A stretch of DNA of 64,000 nt from Porites lobata (lineage: Eukaryota > Cnidaria > Anthozoa > Scleractinia > Poritidae). Of the stretch, positions 43,813-57,700 are shown piece by piece. The first letter of the stretch is position 1, and every line of letters starts with the position of its first letter. Below the pieces are notes generated by a model, which was not told the origin of the DNA, ran no database searches, and saw only the letters and a list, made by a program, of their open reading frames with translations. The translations under genes were made by a program, and so were the position numbers. The stretch covers positions 642,001 to 706,000 of the forward strand of contig CALNXK010000099.1 in the NCBI GenBank assembly GCA_942486035.1, in the 5' to 3' direction.

Positions 43813-44017
43813 GGTTCAGGCCACTAAACTAGGACAAAGCCTAGGTTCACGTGAAAAAAAAAGCTGCATATTGCTAGGAGTGGAATGTCGATATTTGCTT
43901 TTGCTCAATAACAGAAATTCGACGGTGAATTGAAAAGCCTAGTGAATAAATAAGAAAGATGAGTTTTCAGTCAGTGACCCAGGTAGCTCGAAAGGAAAAA
44001 ATCCGAGTACTCTCAAT

Positions 44018-44080
44018 AGGAGTCGAACGTTACCAGTCCAGATGCTGTACCACCTAACCTACAGGAGACTGGTGGGAGCT
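44018..44080 (-). repeat. tRNA-derived SINE core, copy 2
   Basis: It has the same layout as copy 1 about 265 bp away. It keeps a B-box-like GTTCGACTCCTATTGAGA but has a damaged A box (GTAGGTTAGGTGGTACAGCA). The shared flanks indicate tandem duplication of the whole repeat. Confidence 0.7.
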
Positions 44081-45097
44081 AAGGCCACTAAACTACAATT
44101 GTAGCTTCATGTGACAAACATCCTGTATACTGCTAGGACAAGAATGTCGATATGTGCTTATGCGCCGAAATGTGATGGTATTAGTTGTAAATTAAAGACC
44201 TAAAGTTAATTGAGGTACAGAAAGTTCCTTCTTTGTGTGCTGGCTCGTGCTCTTGCACATCTTACTTTCTTACTTAAAACTTTCAGTTTCACTCTAATAT
44301 AACAGGGTGGCCAAGGGGAAGTGCCTATCACGCATCACGGAAAAATAAAATAAAATGTTAACTACATTAACAAGTATCCTATTATCATTTGATCTGACTG
44401 GGAAATCAGAGGTCGAGAGACGAGAAAAAAGGGCAGGAAGTTGGTGTCATAACTATCTATTTTTAATGTCTCTGCTTCTAGTTTCAAATCATATTAAGCA
44501 TCACGGAAATTTCAAAGGGAAATCACGCGTCACGCGTTATGAAAATAACGGAAAACTACTTTGCCACCCCGATATAAAAGTATGAAAAGTTAAATGAAAT
44601 ATTAAGAGTTCAGTAAAGCATTATTATTATTAAACGTTGTCTTTTTACATTTATTTGTGGTTAAGTTTCTGATTATATTATTATTCTTATTATGATTATA
44701 TTGTGACAGTTTGACACGTCTGGATGATGCCCAGTATTAGTAAAAAACACAGAAGTTGGGCGTCTGACCGAAGTCTTTCTTATGTAAAAAATATTGAAAT
44801 ATTAAGAATATCATAGCCGGCTCTTGTGGTAATATTAAAACGTTAAAAAAAATTATATCAAAAGAGAAATAAAAATGTTTCCTTTTGTACTAAAATTTTG
44901 TCCACCATTCTGCTCAGCTTCAGCTCAATGGCAAAATCATACTAAAAGTTTTGAAAAAAATTCAATATAATTCAATATACAATCATTTTTCCTAAAAAAA
45001 AACAGTTAAGCAACAATCCTCTTTGTTTAAGCAATAATTTTAAAACTGCGCGCAATGTTTAGTGTACTTGATATGATAGATCTCGGCATTCTTTCGG

Positions 45098-45270
45098 CTT
45101 CCTCTTAACTTTCCTCTTTCCTCTTTCCGCTTTCCGCTTTCCTTTTTCCTCTTTCCTCTTTCCTCTTTCCGCTTTCCGCTTTCCGCTTTCCGCTTTCCAC
45201 TTTCCTCTTTCCTCTTTCCTCTTTCCTTTTCCAGGAGAGATTTCCTCTTTCCCGCTTTCCGACTTTCCAG
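45098..45270. repeat. Polypyrimidine (CTTTCC)n tract
   Basis: About 170 bp of almost pure pyrimidine on plus, built from CTTTCC and CTTTCCG/TCTTTCC variants. The K/R/E-rich minus-strand ORF across it is an artefact. Confidence 0.9.
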
Positions 45271-46030
45271 GGTTTCCTGACTTATTTAGTGTTTTGAGAA
45301 CTCTGACCGGCAGTCGGACTCTGAAAAGGGTTGACTGCCGGTCATTTAACATTTGAGGTTTCTTGATCGGCAGGCAGCGTAAACCAAACGCTAAACTTGA
45401 GATCTATAAAGTGTTTCAGGGTCATCGCTTGACTTTTCTTAATCGTCATATAATAATTTGGATAGGTTGGGATTCTTAGATAAGTCAAATTTATTGAAAA
45501 TACCGGACTGCCGGTCATTTAGTGTTTTGAAAACCTTGACCGGTTACCAGCCATATATAGCCACGGCGTTTTCAATCACTGTTTTCAAATACTATGCCTT
45601 ATTAAGACTTTGTTCACACTATATATATTCACACATTATATGAACGGTGATTTGAGGGTCTCAATGGGGTGTTGGCTTTTACGGTTATCGGCTAAAATTT
45701 TGGCTCATTTACGGCTATCGGTTAATTTTTTTCAGTTACGGTTAACAAAAAAGTTAAAAATTAATTTCTTTCTGAGTTAAATATTAATTAACCTGTATTT
45801 TTTGTATCTTTTTAAAAAGCAAAATAAAGGGTTTAGGATCACCTCGGGATGAAATAAGCTATCCTTTTGAAAAATTTTAACATTTGATAGATAATACGTT
45901 TTATAAAATATTCCACTTCTAATATTATTTTGCGCATAGAAATGTCAATAGTCAATTTAAAAATAATCTTCTTGAAAAAGCAAAACCAGACACGCGAACG
46001 CCCAACTCGAGGCCGGGGCGCGACATTCAT

Positions 46031-46338
46031 GGGCGTTTCACACTAGAGACGGATTATCCGTGTGAGACGGGTTATCCGTTTGATAATTCGCGTCAAATAG
46101 GTAATACCACTCAATTTGAAAATGGAATGGTTTTAGTTTTGAATGAACAATCCGCCTGACTTTATCCATCAATTTTAACGGAAAGTTTGAAGATGGACTA
46201 TCCATTTCAGATAGTCTGTTTACAACTGCCCCCTCCCTCAAAAAAAATCGGAGAAGGGGTGTCTGTGGGGGAGGGGGCGACTGTACACGGGCTAGTCTCA
46301 GAAGGATAATCTATTTCTAGCTCTAGTGTGAAAACGGC
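46031..46338. mobile_element. Nested MITE
   Basis: GGGCGTTTCACACTAGAG and inverted CTCTAGTGTGAAAACGGCC bound about 308 bp inside the larger element. The inner sequence has GGATTATCCGT repeats. Confidence 0.75.
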
Positions 46339-46689
46339 CGATAACAAAATTCCTGTGTCCAGTGTTTTTAACGATACTCGTAGGACTGTACAGAACGTCT
46401 GCCGTTGCCTTGTTCGAAGGCCTCATTATTCCACGCGGCTAATGCGTTTCGGGTCACGAGGTCCGAGCGAGTTTTTTTCTCAGATACGCCACCGAAATGC
46501 CTTGACCGAGATGGCTTGGGACGCCGAACAGGGACTAGGCATGGCAATGTCTAACGTGGCGTCAGACAAAACAGACAATTGTTGTTAATCGGCAACGTGT
46601 TTTACAAACGGTGACATCTCTGCGTGTTGTTTCACTAGTATTTCGAGGGCACGACCTCCTGAAAATCGCAAATATTAATCCTCCTCTCT

Positions 46690-46970
46690 AAATGATGAAC
46701 TAAGAACTTCTCCGACCCTTAAAAAATTTGTAACACGCATCAGAAAGATCACCTTTGACGGATGTAACTGCTCTTTATGTAACTGTTAGACTATCGTTAA
46801 TATTGTACCTTTTAGAATCATTATCTGTAAACAATATCGCATTATGATGTAAATTGTTTAAATTCAGTTCATTTCTTCTTTGTTTGTTTTTAACCTCGAC
46901 TCATTAGCTAAATAAGCTCCAGACCCTCGAGTATAAATAAAGTTTTCAGTTTCAGTTTTCAGTTTCAGCA
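46690..46970 (+). mobile_element. LINE 3' tail
   Basis: TATAAATAAAGTTTTCAGTT followed by repeated TTCAGTTTTCAG is typical of CR1/L2-like LINE 3' ends in cnidarians. The preceding 250 bp has no intact ORF. Confidence 0.55.
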
Positions 46971-47227
46971 AGATGGCAGATTTTTGCTATGGAAAAAAAT
47001 TAGTTCCCCGAGAGAGCGCCGGAAATGGAGCCGCGAAATAAAAAAACGTAACCATAAGTGAGTTTAGCACCTCCCTTAAAATTAACAAATCTAGGGAACA
47101 ACTTCTTTTACGGTTAACTCTTTTTTTACCTCATTTACGGCTAACGGTTAAAATTTTTCAATTTTTACGGCTATCGGCTAAATTTTTGGCCGTTTTACGC
47201 CTATCGGTTAACCCCATTGAGACCCTC

Positions 47228-48318
47228 TGATTTCGGCGCGATTTCTGCAACAACACGAGGCTCAGTAGAATTGACTCTTACTTTTTCCATCGACGGTAAA
47301 TTTCTTCACGAAGTCCAATCATTTCCGTACTCAGGATTTAGTCTGCATAACACCCGTTATTTATTTATTTATTTTTTTTGGCGTTTTTCAGGAGAGCGAG
47401 GGCAAGCGAGGAGCGCCAGGGGGGAGGAGGGTGGGGGAGCGCAGAAAAAGTAATTGCGCCTGCCCCTTTCCCGTCGCACGTGTCTGGCGCTCCTCGTCTC
47501 GCTTCGGGCCTGAAAACCGTGAAAAAAACAAAACAAACCGCTTAGTATGCGGGCCACTAAGAATCCTACGTGCGTGGGAGGACAACATTGATTACAGATG
47601 CGTCATAAAATAAACAGTAAATTACACATGTCTTTGAGCGCATGAAGTCCTTCCAAACAAAAAACGCTAAGGTTACGTTCTGTTTTTTAAAGTGAAAAAG
47701 GCTATTCTTCCCCCTTCCGACTATGGTGATCATTATATGGGAGATCGGGGAAACACTATTCTTACGGACGAGCTAAAAATACGACACAACATGACAACAC
47801 AACACAACACAATACAAAACAACAATATTAATTTCAATCTTTGCATGACTCATTTTAGATCACCCCCGCACTCTTCTGGCTCAAACTCGGACTCTCTTGC
47901 ATAACAGCGAGGCTCCGCTGGAGGTTCAAAAAATTATAGCTCTGAAGGGGAGTACCGCACCGAGGCCTGATCATCAGTTCTTACCACTTTTAGTTTTTTT
48001 TTAAAATCGGTAGTCTTTCGCACTGAACCGGGGGTGGTGCAGAAGAGATAGACGACTTTTCAGACATTTCAGACTATTCACAGAACTGAGGTAAAGGGTC
48101 TGTGGCTGTTTAAATGGGACCTAGTATTTTTCACAACCCATGTCTTATTTAACATATTTTTTACACTTTTTACACAGCTATCGGGAAAAAATTGTGTTTC
48201 CCGCCCTTATCGTTGCGTTGATAGGCTACTGCCGAGAATTTCCGACTATTATACGAACAGGTGCCGATAACAGCTGGCCGACTGCGAACAGCCCGTAAGT
48301 AAACAGACAGCAAACAAG
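47228..48318. other. Anoctamin upstream region
   Basis: 47388-47520 is an imperfect inverted repeat (GCGAGGAGCGCCAG versus CTGGCGCTCCTCG) bounding a G-rich stretch, probably a small MITE. 47790-47825 has ACAACACAACAC repeats. The anoctamin start is preceded by AGCAAACAAG. Confidence 0.5.
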
Positions 48319-48723
48319 ATGGCGGGTTACGGTCCACCGCCAGGACGTTACATAGGCTTTCAGCCTGGAGTTCAACCTATAGGATTTGAAATGCATAATC
48401 AAGGTTATCCACCTCCTGATAATTATAACAGTCCTGGTTATCCTCCTCCTCCACCACTAGACATTTATCACCCGACCAGGAATGACAACTTTGCAAGCCC
48501 TGCTACCCCAGCCGCACCTTCGTACCACAACCACGGAGGAGAAAATGACGATAATCTACCTCCGGTCGGCTTTGAAGGAATCACAAAACCGAAGGATCAG
48601 GATACAGCTACGACTTCAGGAGTAAAACTGCATGAAAGGGATAGTCCTGTACCGCAAACTGAATCATATTCTCCGAAGCACCGCGAATCGCACCAAGTGA
48701 ATGTCAAACCAGTTTCACCTGAG
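48319..48723 (+). CDS. ANO: Anoctamin exon 1: proline-rich cytosolic N-terminus
   Basis: It has 135 codons from AAGATGGCG, a good initiation context, to CCTGAG|GTCTGT. It begins MAGYGPPPGRYIGFQPGVQP and carries repeated PGYPPPPP-like segments, then becomes charged and S/T-rich. It is low complexity, so homologues elsewhere may be hard to align here. The next exon is 2.5 kb away. Confidence 0.85.
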
Positions 48724-51700
48724 GTCTGTATTCCCAACAACTTTATTTTATTCTTAAGAGTTGTTTGTTGTACTTATGTAGGTTTAGGGTAGGTGCTCTC
48801 TTTAAAAATTCTGCTTTGGCCACAGTTCCCTGACTCGAAAAGTAGTTACGAGGAGGACACGTGAAATATCGCACAGTTGTTATATCAAAGTTTCATCTGT
48901 GATCACAATGAACCGCTATAAATATCCGCACGGGATGACTTGTTGAACTTGTGTATTTAATGTTCAGCTGTTTCACTCTTACTCTGTTTACTATTGAACA
49001 CTGAGCCTCTAAAATGATTTTATAAACCCTTCTTTAATGTAAATTATCAACACACTGTATGGCTGACATTTTCCCCCTTTATGAACATCAAGCTGCATCG
49101 TCACTTTGACAACTTTTAAAATACACAACCGTAACGCATGAGTGCCATGATAGAATCCTATCCCAGCTGCCAAGTAAAAGTGAGTAAAATGGTAAAAGAG
49201 CAGAATATTGAGGTAGTCTGGCACTCCGGCCTGTAAGCTTTGCTTTGCGGTAACACGTGCAGTTCTGCTAAAGACGTCTTTCTGCTTCTGCGTTTCGTAA
49301 ATCAGAAAGAAACTGAAAAATATTTGAGATCTAAACTCCTTTTCTTAAGAAATCATCTTTGACAGTAATACGATATTGTATCATAAATTGATCGAGGCTT
49401 AAATAGGTTGTAAAATATTCCTCAGGAGGCAACCGTTATTAAGGGGGCAATTTATGCCCCACACCAAAAATGTTATTATTGAGGTATAATAATTACAGGA
49501 ATATTCACAGTCCTTTTTTGGCAAAGAAAATGATAACTATTTGAAAGCTCCTTTTGTATCTCCAGTAGGTTTTTTAAGTAGATGTTTCTAGCAGATAATC
49601 TGCTAGACATATAATCTGAATGGCATATAATTGATTTTTATGTCATTCATACCTTTTTTAGGTTTCATAAATAGGATGTTCATTGCTACAACCAGCTGCA
49701 AAAGTTGTGAAGACACTAATTTTGCCAAAATCAACTTTGGAAAAGAAAAGCTTATTAAAAGTAGTAAAAATGGTCACCATTGGCACATAGTTTGATCTTT
49801 GTCAAATTTCTCAACTAAGTCTTAAAAGAAAATGTATGAGATCAGTCAGGACAATTTGTATACATGCACTTATACCTGTCGGTACTTGGGGATTAAACGG
49901 TTAAACTGTCCTACCATGGTTTATATTCAAATTTTAAAATCTTTTGACAGGTGATGAAAAAAGATTAATATTATCCTGAATAAGTTTGCTGCAATTTTGG
50001 TTACTGATGATTTTGATTAATAAATTGCCCTTGACCTGTCATCAATAGCTGCATCTTATCAATAGTAATTTTCTTTGTCAAAAAACACACCTCAAATGAC
50101 ATTTTTAAATTGAGAAAGTATCTTTTGCTGAGAGAAGATCAAAGCAACTTTGGGGGCAGATATTCAGCAGGTGTTTTGTTTTAAATGTCAAAAAGGTAGT
50201 TTTAGGATGTTTTACCATGCTGTACATACTGTGTGGTAAAGCCAATCCAGTTATAAAATGGATTGGAGACATGCAGGATCAATTTACTGAAAGGGCTGCT
50301 TGTTATTCATGAGATATTTTTCCATCACTGACATTTTAGCCCTGTATGAAATTAATTTTTTTGTAATTGGTTGCTTTTAGTGCAGATTGTTGAATAATTT
50401 ATTGATCTGTTCAACCATCTGGATATTCACAATAATAGTTTTCCTTTTTTCTTTCTTTCCTAAAAACATTAACTTTTAGTCGCCACCAAACTGCATGTGT
50501 TGTAAATCTGCTCCAACAGTGCATGACAGCCTGTATGCATAATCATTCTGGGCAACAAAGTTTTTTTTTCAATTTTTGTGGTGGTTTGAAATAGAAGTCG
50601 ACAACTATACTTCATGATTGACAAAATAATGAGGAAGAAAAAGACTCTTCATATAGCACGAATTGTAAGATGAAATCCACAAGGAGCACTGTCCTTCTTC
50701 TTCTTTTTGAGTGAGGTTAACTTTGGAGATGGAGATATTTTTTCTTCTCTGCAGTATTTTGTTATTATGTTCAAAGTTTTAAATAGAAGTTGAAGAACTT
50801 TAATTCATTGTTTTATACAGAGTTTAACACAGGTTAATATCACCTCGTGTTTTTTAATTTTCTGGTATACAGGGTGTATAATATTTTAGGTTTTACATTT
50901 TGTAAAGAATCACTAAATCTGTTAAAATACCCAGTTGCAAAAACTATTCCCCTCTGCAACTACATGCGAGTAAAAAAGTTATATGCCTGCATACTGTACA
51001 TGTGTATGAACTTACTTTACCATATAAACACCAATGAAATACTGGGCGAGCTTTCACGTGTTATTTTCACGTGTTATTTTCACATGTGAAAGTATCACCG
51101 TTGCTATGCTCACTTGTGAAATATTCTTCAACACGAGAAGAGAAATTTCGTATCTCCAAGTGGCCATGTAATATCCTCTATGTATCCATTTACATCAATG
51201 AATTATTTCAAAATGCACTATATTCATGTACACTGTAATATTAATTTCTGTTTTATTTCAGCTAAGACATGACTCTGAGTCTAACACACTTTTCTTTAAA
51301 GATGGCAAAAGAAGAATTGGTTAGTGGTCCATCTACTTTATTTTACTTTATTCTTGTTTGCAAACATGCACCTGCACTATTGTCTATACATGTAGCCAAG
51401 GGTTTCAATGCAAATTGAAGTAGCTAGCAGGTTTGAATAGATTATCCGACAGCTTAACAAGAGGCGTGGCCTCCTCTTCTAAGGGGTTTAGGTGCTCTCT
51501 CAGTAAATTTTTATTTGTCACTATCTGTTGCAAAGTCATTTTCTTGCCGTTACCATATGACTATAATATCCAAAAATGATTTTGGAGCAGTTTAGGTGTA
51601 CGACCATGTCAATCCAATCAGTTGCAATGTATTTCCGATCAGAATGGATACTAAAAACACAGTAAGGCTCAATTGTTTTATAAAATTGGGGTAGAAAGTA

Positions 51701-54700
51701 CGTTCAAGTCCATCAAATTGAATTTTGTGTAAAGTTTTGACAAAGTCAAAGAACAACATCCGAAAACAACGACAAGTAGCCATTAACTTCTCTGAGCAAA
51801 GTAGCCAGACTTCTACTGGCTGTTGGCATGACATTGTCAAGAGGTTGACGTGTATTAAAGTCTTTCTTTTTTTACAGATTACATCCTAGCTTATGAAGTT
51901 GACAATGACAAAGATGCGGAGTGGCAACAAAAAAGAGAAGAAAAACGAAGGGAGTTTGAAGCAAACCTGGAAAAAGCTAATCTTGAACTTGAAGCTGAAG
52001 GGATTGAGGTACGTGTACATGTAACTTGTACATTGTACAATAATCCGTATATACTGTAAATTTGCTGGTCACATGTTCAGATTGTTTTCATGAAAACCTA
52101 AAGGAATTCAGAACACATTCATGAAATCATTACAGTTGAACCTCCATGAGCTACCACCTCTTGTAAGCGACCACTTTCCAATGATAAATGACCTCCAATC
52201 CAAAACACGAAAATTTTCCCAGACAAAGCCTTACAGTTGGAATCTCTAGTAAAGGACCCCCTTCTGTAAGCGACCACAACCACTTTTTGAGCCTGATGGT
52301 TAATGATTTTCCATTGTTTTTACCTCTTGTAAGCGACCACTTGACACATTCTCTGATCTCTACACATGTATGTTCGCTGTGTGCACTATGCTACTTGGAA
52401 TAATTATATGAAGAACTTAAGTGACAACATGGAACTACACATGTCGTAACTTAGACATTGCATGTAATAAATTATCTTCCATAAAGTAGGTGTGCCTGGA
52501 CCTCTTCCCAGAAAAGGTGCCTTGTGGTTTGATTCTTGTAAACAACCACCTCCCGCAAGCAGCCAATGAGTCTTTGCATTTTGGGTGGTCGCTTATGGGA
52601 AGTTTGACTGTATTGAATTTTTTTTCATGTGGGATTTTTTAAAACTTCAAGTTTTGTTGTGTGGCAATACTACATTTTGGAAATGTGTTACATGTGCATT
52701 AGGTGCTCTATGTGTGTGCCTTCTTGTAGGGAAACCGGAGTAATCCTGGCCACCATAATTATTGCTTATAAATTTATTCCAATGCAAAAACTGTGTCTCT
52801 TTGACTTATCTTGGTCATGTTGGAAGGAATTTGCATAAGAGTGAAGACAGTTTAACTCAATTCAGTTTCAAAATACAATCACTTCAAGGGCATTGAAACT
52901 GGACAGTTGTCATTGATGTCTTGAAACCTATTTTTGTCCTTATTTTTGAGTTGGCTATTTTGTCATTATAATACATAATGTAGCATGTGAAGTCATTCTA
53001 CCATTTTCTTCAGCTCTACAGTGAAAAAACAGCTGAGCTACTTTGCAGCTTCATTGCGGCATGACATTAGTGCCCCTTTTCTGACAGTACCAATATGATT
53101 GATGTCAATGATATTTTAGATATTGGGAAGCATCTACTTTATTTGTTTAACACTTGCTACATGTAGTTATGAAGAATAAGCCATGAAATTAGCCAATTGG
53201 GAGCAGGGAAATATTTGAATGAATGAATGATAATACTGTATACAGTTGATATTACTGCTGCTGCTTGAAATATTTGTTTTAGACTTCTAGCAATGGAAAG
53301 ACAGCTTACATCAAGGTCCATGCTCCTTGGAAAGTCCTCATAAAAGGTGCCGAGGAAATGTTAATGAAGATGCCTATTAAGGTATTAATAATGACATGAA
53401 AACAGTCTTTAATTTGCTCTCCCCTGTTAGTGTCCAGCTCTGTTCTCTAGATGCATAGTTACAAGTAGTACAAATTATGTACATGTACATAATTTGTACT
53501 ACTTGTCACTATTTTCAAATCCAAACAAAAAAAAAACAACCCCTTTCTTATGAAAAATTGTCACAAAATTAATATGCTTTTTAAACTTTTAAATTATTGT
53601 TCAGTCCACTTTTTCTTTCATTTATTTTACCTGTAATTAAAGTTAAGTTTAGCTGACAATTTATGGCTGTATTTTTTCCTGCAGGAGAATGACTTGGATA
53701 CAAGAGATTGGACTGAACGATGCTTTGATACCATTGGTATTCGTAATCCATTTGAACTCAGAGTTGGTGAGCTTCCAGACGAACCAAACTATTTCACCTG
53801 TGCCTTTAGAAGAGACAAGATGGATAAGTAAGAGATTGCCATGAAACAATCGTGAATTCATATATCTTAAAGAAGGGGTAGAAATGCTTGTCATTTTGTT
53901 CAGGGATTTGATTTGCAGATTATTTTTGATATCACCTAGGCTGTTCAGGACAGAGTCCTTATACAGTGTATTTTCATAGCCATTAGATGGCTTATTGTTT
54001 TGGAAATGATATCTTTTAAAGTGATGGTGTAGCTAATTGGTGTTCTTCAGGGGCTTAACAATCCCCATTTTCTGATAAGCATTCTATTTCCCTTAATAAA
54101 ATTCAAGTCATACCCACATGTACCTATAACAATAGGCTTTTATGTTAGAATATGCTTTGTTTTTTGTGGCGTTAACTTAAGAGGGTAGCACTTGCATAGC
54201 GAATAAGCTCATGTCATGGTTTGTTTGAGTGACATTGAACAGGACTGGTGGTTTCATGTGTGTGACTTTGCTGCACTAAACACTACCTCGAGGGCTGGCT
54301 TTAATACTAGACAAGTGTACTTACAATGATCCTGTGACTTGTTTCAATTCATTGAACAATTGACTTGTACTGTAGTCTATGAGAAAGAATTTTTACCTTA
54401 GTTAATATTTTGTCAGGGAAATTTGCTTTGAGCTACATTGTATGTCTGGTGGTGCATTTTGTGCAAACACTCCTGACGTGTTTTTCACTGTAGTCGCCAG
54501 ACTTGAATTTATTAAGTGAGTACAGTTTTAAATGAACAAAGGTAACCTTGCAATTCTTTCTGTGTTTTATTGCCAGATTTTTAATCCCAGACAACCGTGA
54601 TGATTTCTTTACAAGCGCTCAAAGGAGCAAAATAGTAAGTTTTATTTTCCAATGTAGTTTGAGGTCTTGATAAACAACCCCTGTTGCCTTTTCCATGTAG

Positions 54701-57700
54701 ATGTCAGTCTAATAGTTAAATTCATTTTTTTACTTTCTTCCATTTTGTGTCAATGAGGCCCTGTACTACATGTATGTAACCGTAACATTCTAAAAAGCAA
54801 CATGGCCTTGAAACAGCAACACAAGACAGATGATGTGGTGACAAAACAACATGGAGATTGGTTGAAACTGTGACAGGGACTTGAAAATCACAAATCATAC
54901 AGTAATAAAATTTGCCGACAGGAACATGGCCCCCTCTGTCCCACAATACTCAGAACAACAGGCTTTGAAATGAGGACAAAGGGACATACATGCACATGAC
55001 CCCTTATAAAGAAGGCCTCACAACTTCAATGTACATTGAATCATACTAAGCATTTAACACAAATATGCCAACGTTTCATTTTAGGTTCATCGAATTTTGA
55101 ATAAAACTCAGTATGGAGAAAGAAGAAACCAGATTGGTATGTCTCATACATCTGTGTAACTAATATAAAAGAAAGTAAAGCTCCTATTAAATAGTTTACT
55201 TGAAACTGCATATCTTTTGTTCTCTGTAATACAACCATGTTCATTGTACTGTACATAAGAATGTACTAGTGCTCCAATTAACAGCTCATTGTGAGCTGCA
55301 ATATCTTTTGTTTGACATTTGTTTGTTTGTTTGTAATTTTGTTACAAAAAACTTAAACTTTTTCTAAACTAGGTATTGGTCGTTTGATTGGTAATGGATC
55401 ATATAGTGCGGCTTACCCCCTACATGAGGTTGGTATCTAATATTGCTTGGCCCAGTTGTTCAAAGGTCGATTAGTGCTAATCTGAGGTTAAATTTGATCC
55501 GGGTTTCTTTTTCTTTTATTCAAAAGCATTTTCTGGGATAACTTATTGTCTCTATTCTTTTAAGATCATCCAATCATCATATTGTAAAATACAAATAAAA
55601 ATTTACTGTCCCTTTGCTTCTAGAGCCATTTGGAAGCCATTTTATTGATGGTAAAGATTTTGAGTTGTACTAACAATAACAGTCTGCAAATAAGGAAAAT
55701 TTTAGAAAAAATTTACTGTCCCTTTGCTTCTAGAGTCATTTGGAAGCCATTTTGTCGATGTTAAAGATTTTGAGTTGTACTAACAATAAGATACAAGGGA
55801 AGGCTGGCGAGTCTGAAGCTGACCATCCCAGCTCAATAACTTGCCCTTCCCAGGTTTCATCACAACTGCTCACCAAGCGCTTCATTTAAAACTTTTTCCA
55901 ACAGATTTTTCTTTCTCGTGATTCGTATGATTGGGCAACTGGACATGACCTAATCATATGTCAAGGCGACAGTTTGCTTCCGTCGGGGAGCGGGCACGGT
56001 GTATTGCGAGTAGCACAGTGGGATGGTCCCTTGGTCCATTTGACCATGATCACAACAAAGTGTGTCAGAAAATCGAGCACCCGGCTGTTTACACAACTCA
56101 ACTCAAATTGCAGACATCGATCGATAGATCCCCTGTGCTATGATGCTTTACATGTAGCTTATTAATTTTTTTGTATGTTGCCTTATATGTAGGAATTTTT
56201 AGATTGATTAATTTGTCTAAACTGTCTTTCAGGGTACTTACGAATTGGATATGTCATTTGATCCTCCAAAGCCTCAAAATCATAGACAGGTATTTCTAAT
56301 AGACTACCGCAAATAATACCATAATAATCTCAAGTTACAATTTTCAGAATATTGTGGTATTTTTTGCAGCAGCCTTTATATTATAACTTTGTGTCTTGGT
56401 TTCCCGAAACCTGCTATCAGGGGCCTTTTGTTTTGAAGACAGGAAGTAAATAAGTTAGTGCCTGATACATTATTCTCACAAACTGCCAAAGGCGTGAGGT
56501 TCAGTTTTGTTGACTTGTTACAGTATGAGCTGTGAACCTTATTGGACAACAATTGTGAACCAGATTTCTTTGCAATATGTCATATGCATGTGTTACCAAA
56601 TAGTTTTTTTTTACTTGGGGAAAGCAAACTACATTGTACAACTGTACAGTCTGTGCCTATATTGTTAGATGCCAGTTTGAGAATTACACTCAAATACTTT
56701 TGACATAATCTGAACCTTGAGAAACCGCCAAAATGTGTTCACACAAACTAATATTAAAGCATCAATAGCATTCTGCTCATTATTGACTACAACTGAAAGT
56801 TATAATGGAACTGTATCATAATAGTGTATTGGTTCTGAACCAATAAAAAAGAACTCCAGTCTTAGGTTGGGAACAAGCTTTCTATGGAGTAGGGATGTTT
56901 TGTGGGAGAGACATCTGCCAGAATGACATAATGCTATTCTGATGACGTTAGATCTGTCCAGAATCTGGTCAGAAGGATCTGATTGGTCAACCTAGTAACA
57001 ATTATTCTTTTAAGCAATTTTTAGTAAATGGCAGAAAAGGGACAAATGATGTATTGTAATGAATCTAGTACAAAACAGACATTATTCGTGAAATGAGTCT
57101 TCTTCAGAAACGCTGCTATTCATTTGCAGAAGGGTATTTCTACTGTCATTCCGGTGAACACATGTCTTCCATGAAACATCCCTAGCAGTGAGGAGCAAGG
57201 AGAGAGGGCTCTATAGAGAGGAGAAGTCGTTCCATCACGTTGCCATGGTAGCAAAATTTTTGGATGACAACAAACCGATAAAGTCACTTAAAAGTCTATT
57301 CATACTAATTCAAACTTCACCGATCTTATTCAGTTTCATTTAATTTGGCAAATCTTGGCGAAATTTTCTTTGGGACCATATCTATCGTTAACTAAGTTTA
57401 GAAAAAGAAAGTGACAATTTTTGTGTTGTGTTCACCTACTCCATAAAGCGGGCTCGTGAAATTAGGAAGTTTCATGTCGTAGTGGTGCAAACACAGCAAA
57501 AAAAATGTAGTAAATAGCATGGTGCACGTGCAAAGTTGTTGTTTGTTAAAATAAACATATTATTTTTTGCCGTTCTCTTTGCTGTTCTCCTTGCCGTCGC
57601 CATCGTTGTTGGTTTTGTTGCCATCCAGAAATAGTGCCACCATGGTAATGTGACGTCACACTTCTCCTCTCTATTGGCAGACTAGTTGCAACTTTTGTTA

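Larger units (their letters stand above)
45654..47227. mobile_element. 1.57-kb TIR element with ACGGCTATCGG subterminal repeats
   Basis: GAGGGTCTCAATGGGGT at the left is inverted as ACCCCATTGAGACCCTC at the right. Both ends carry several ACGG(C/T)TATCGG(C/T)TAA motifs. It holds a nested MITE (46031-46338) and a LINE 3' tail (about 46690-46970). No transposase was seen. Confidence 0.8.

Noticed and set aside
45059..45352. 97-codon K/R/E-rich minus-strand ORF
   Set aside because: Translation of the polypyrimidine tract; repeats such as KRKAERGKRKEE are artefacts.
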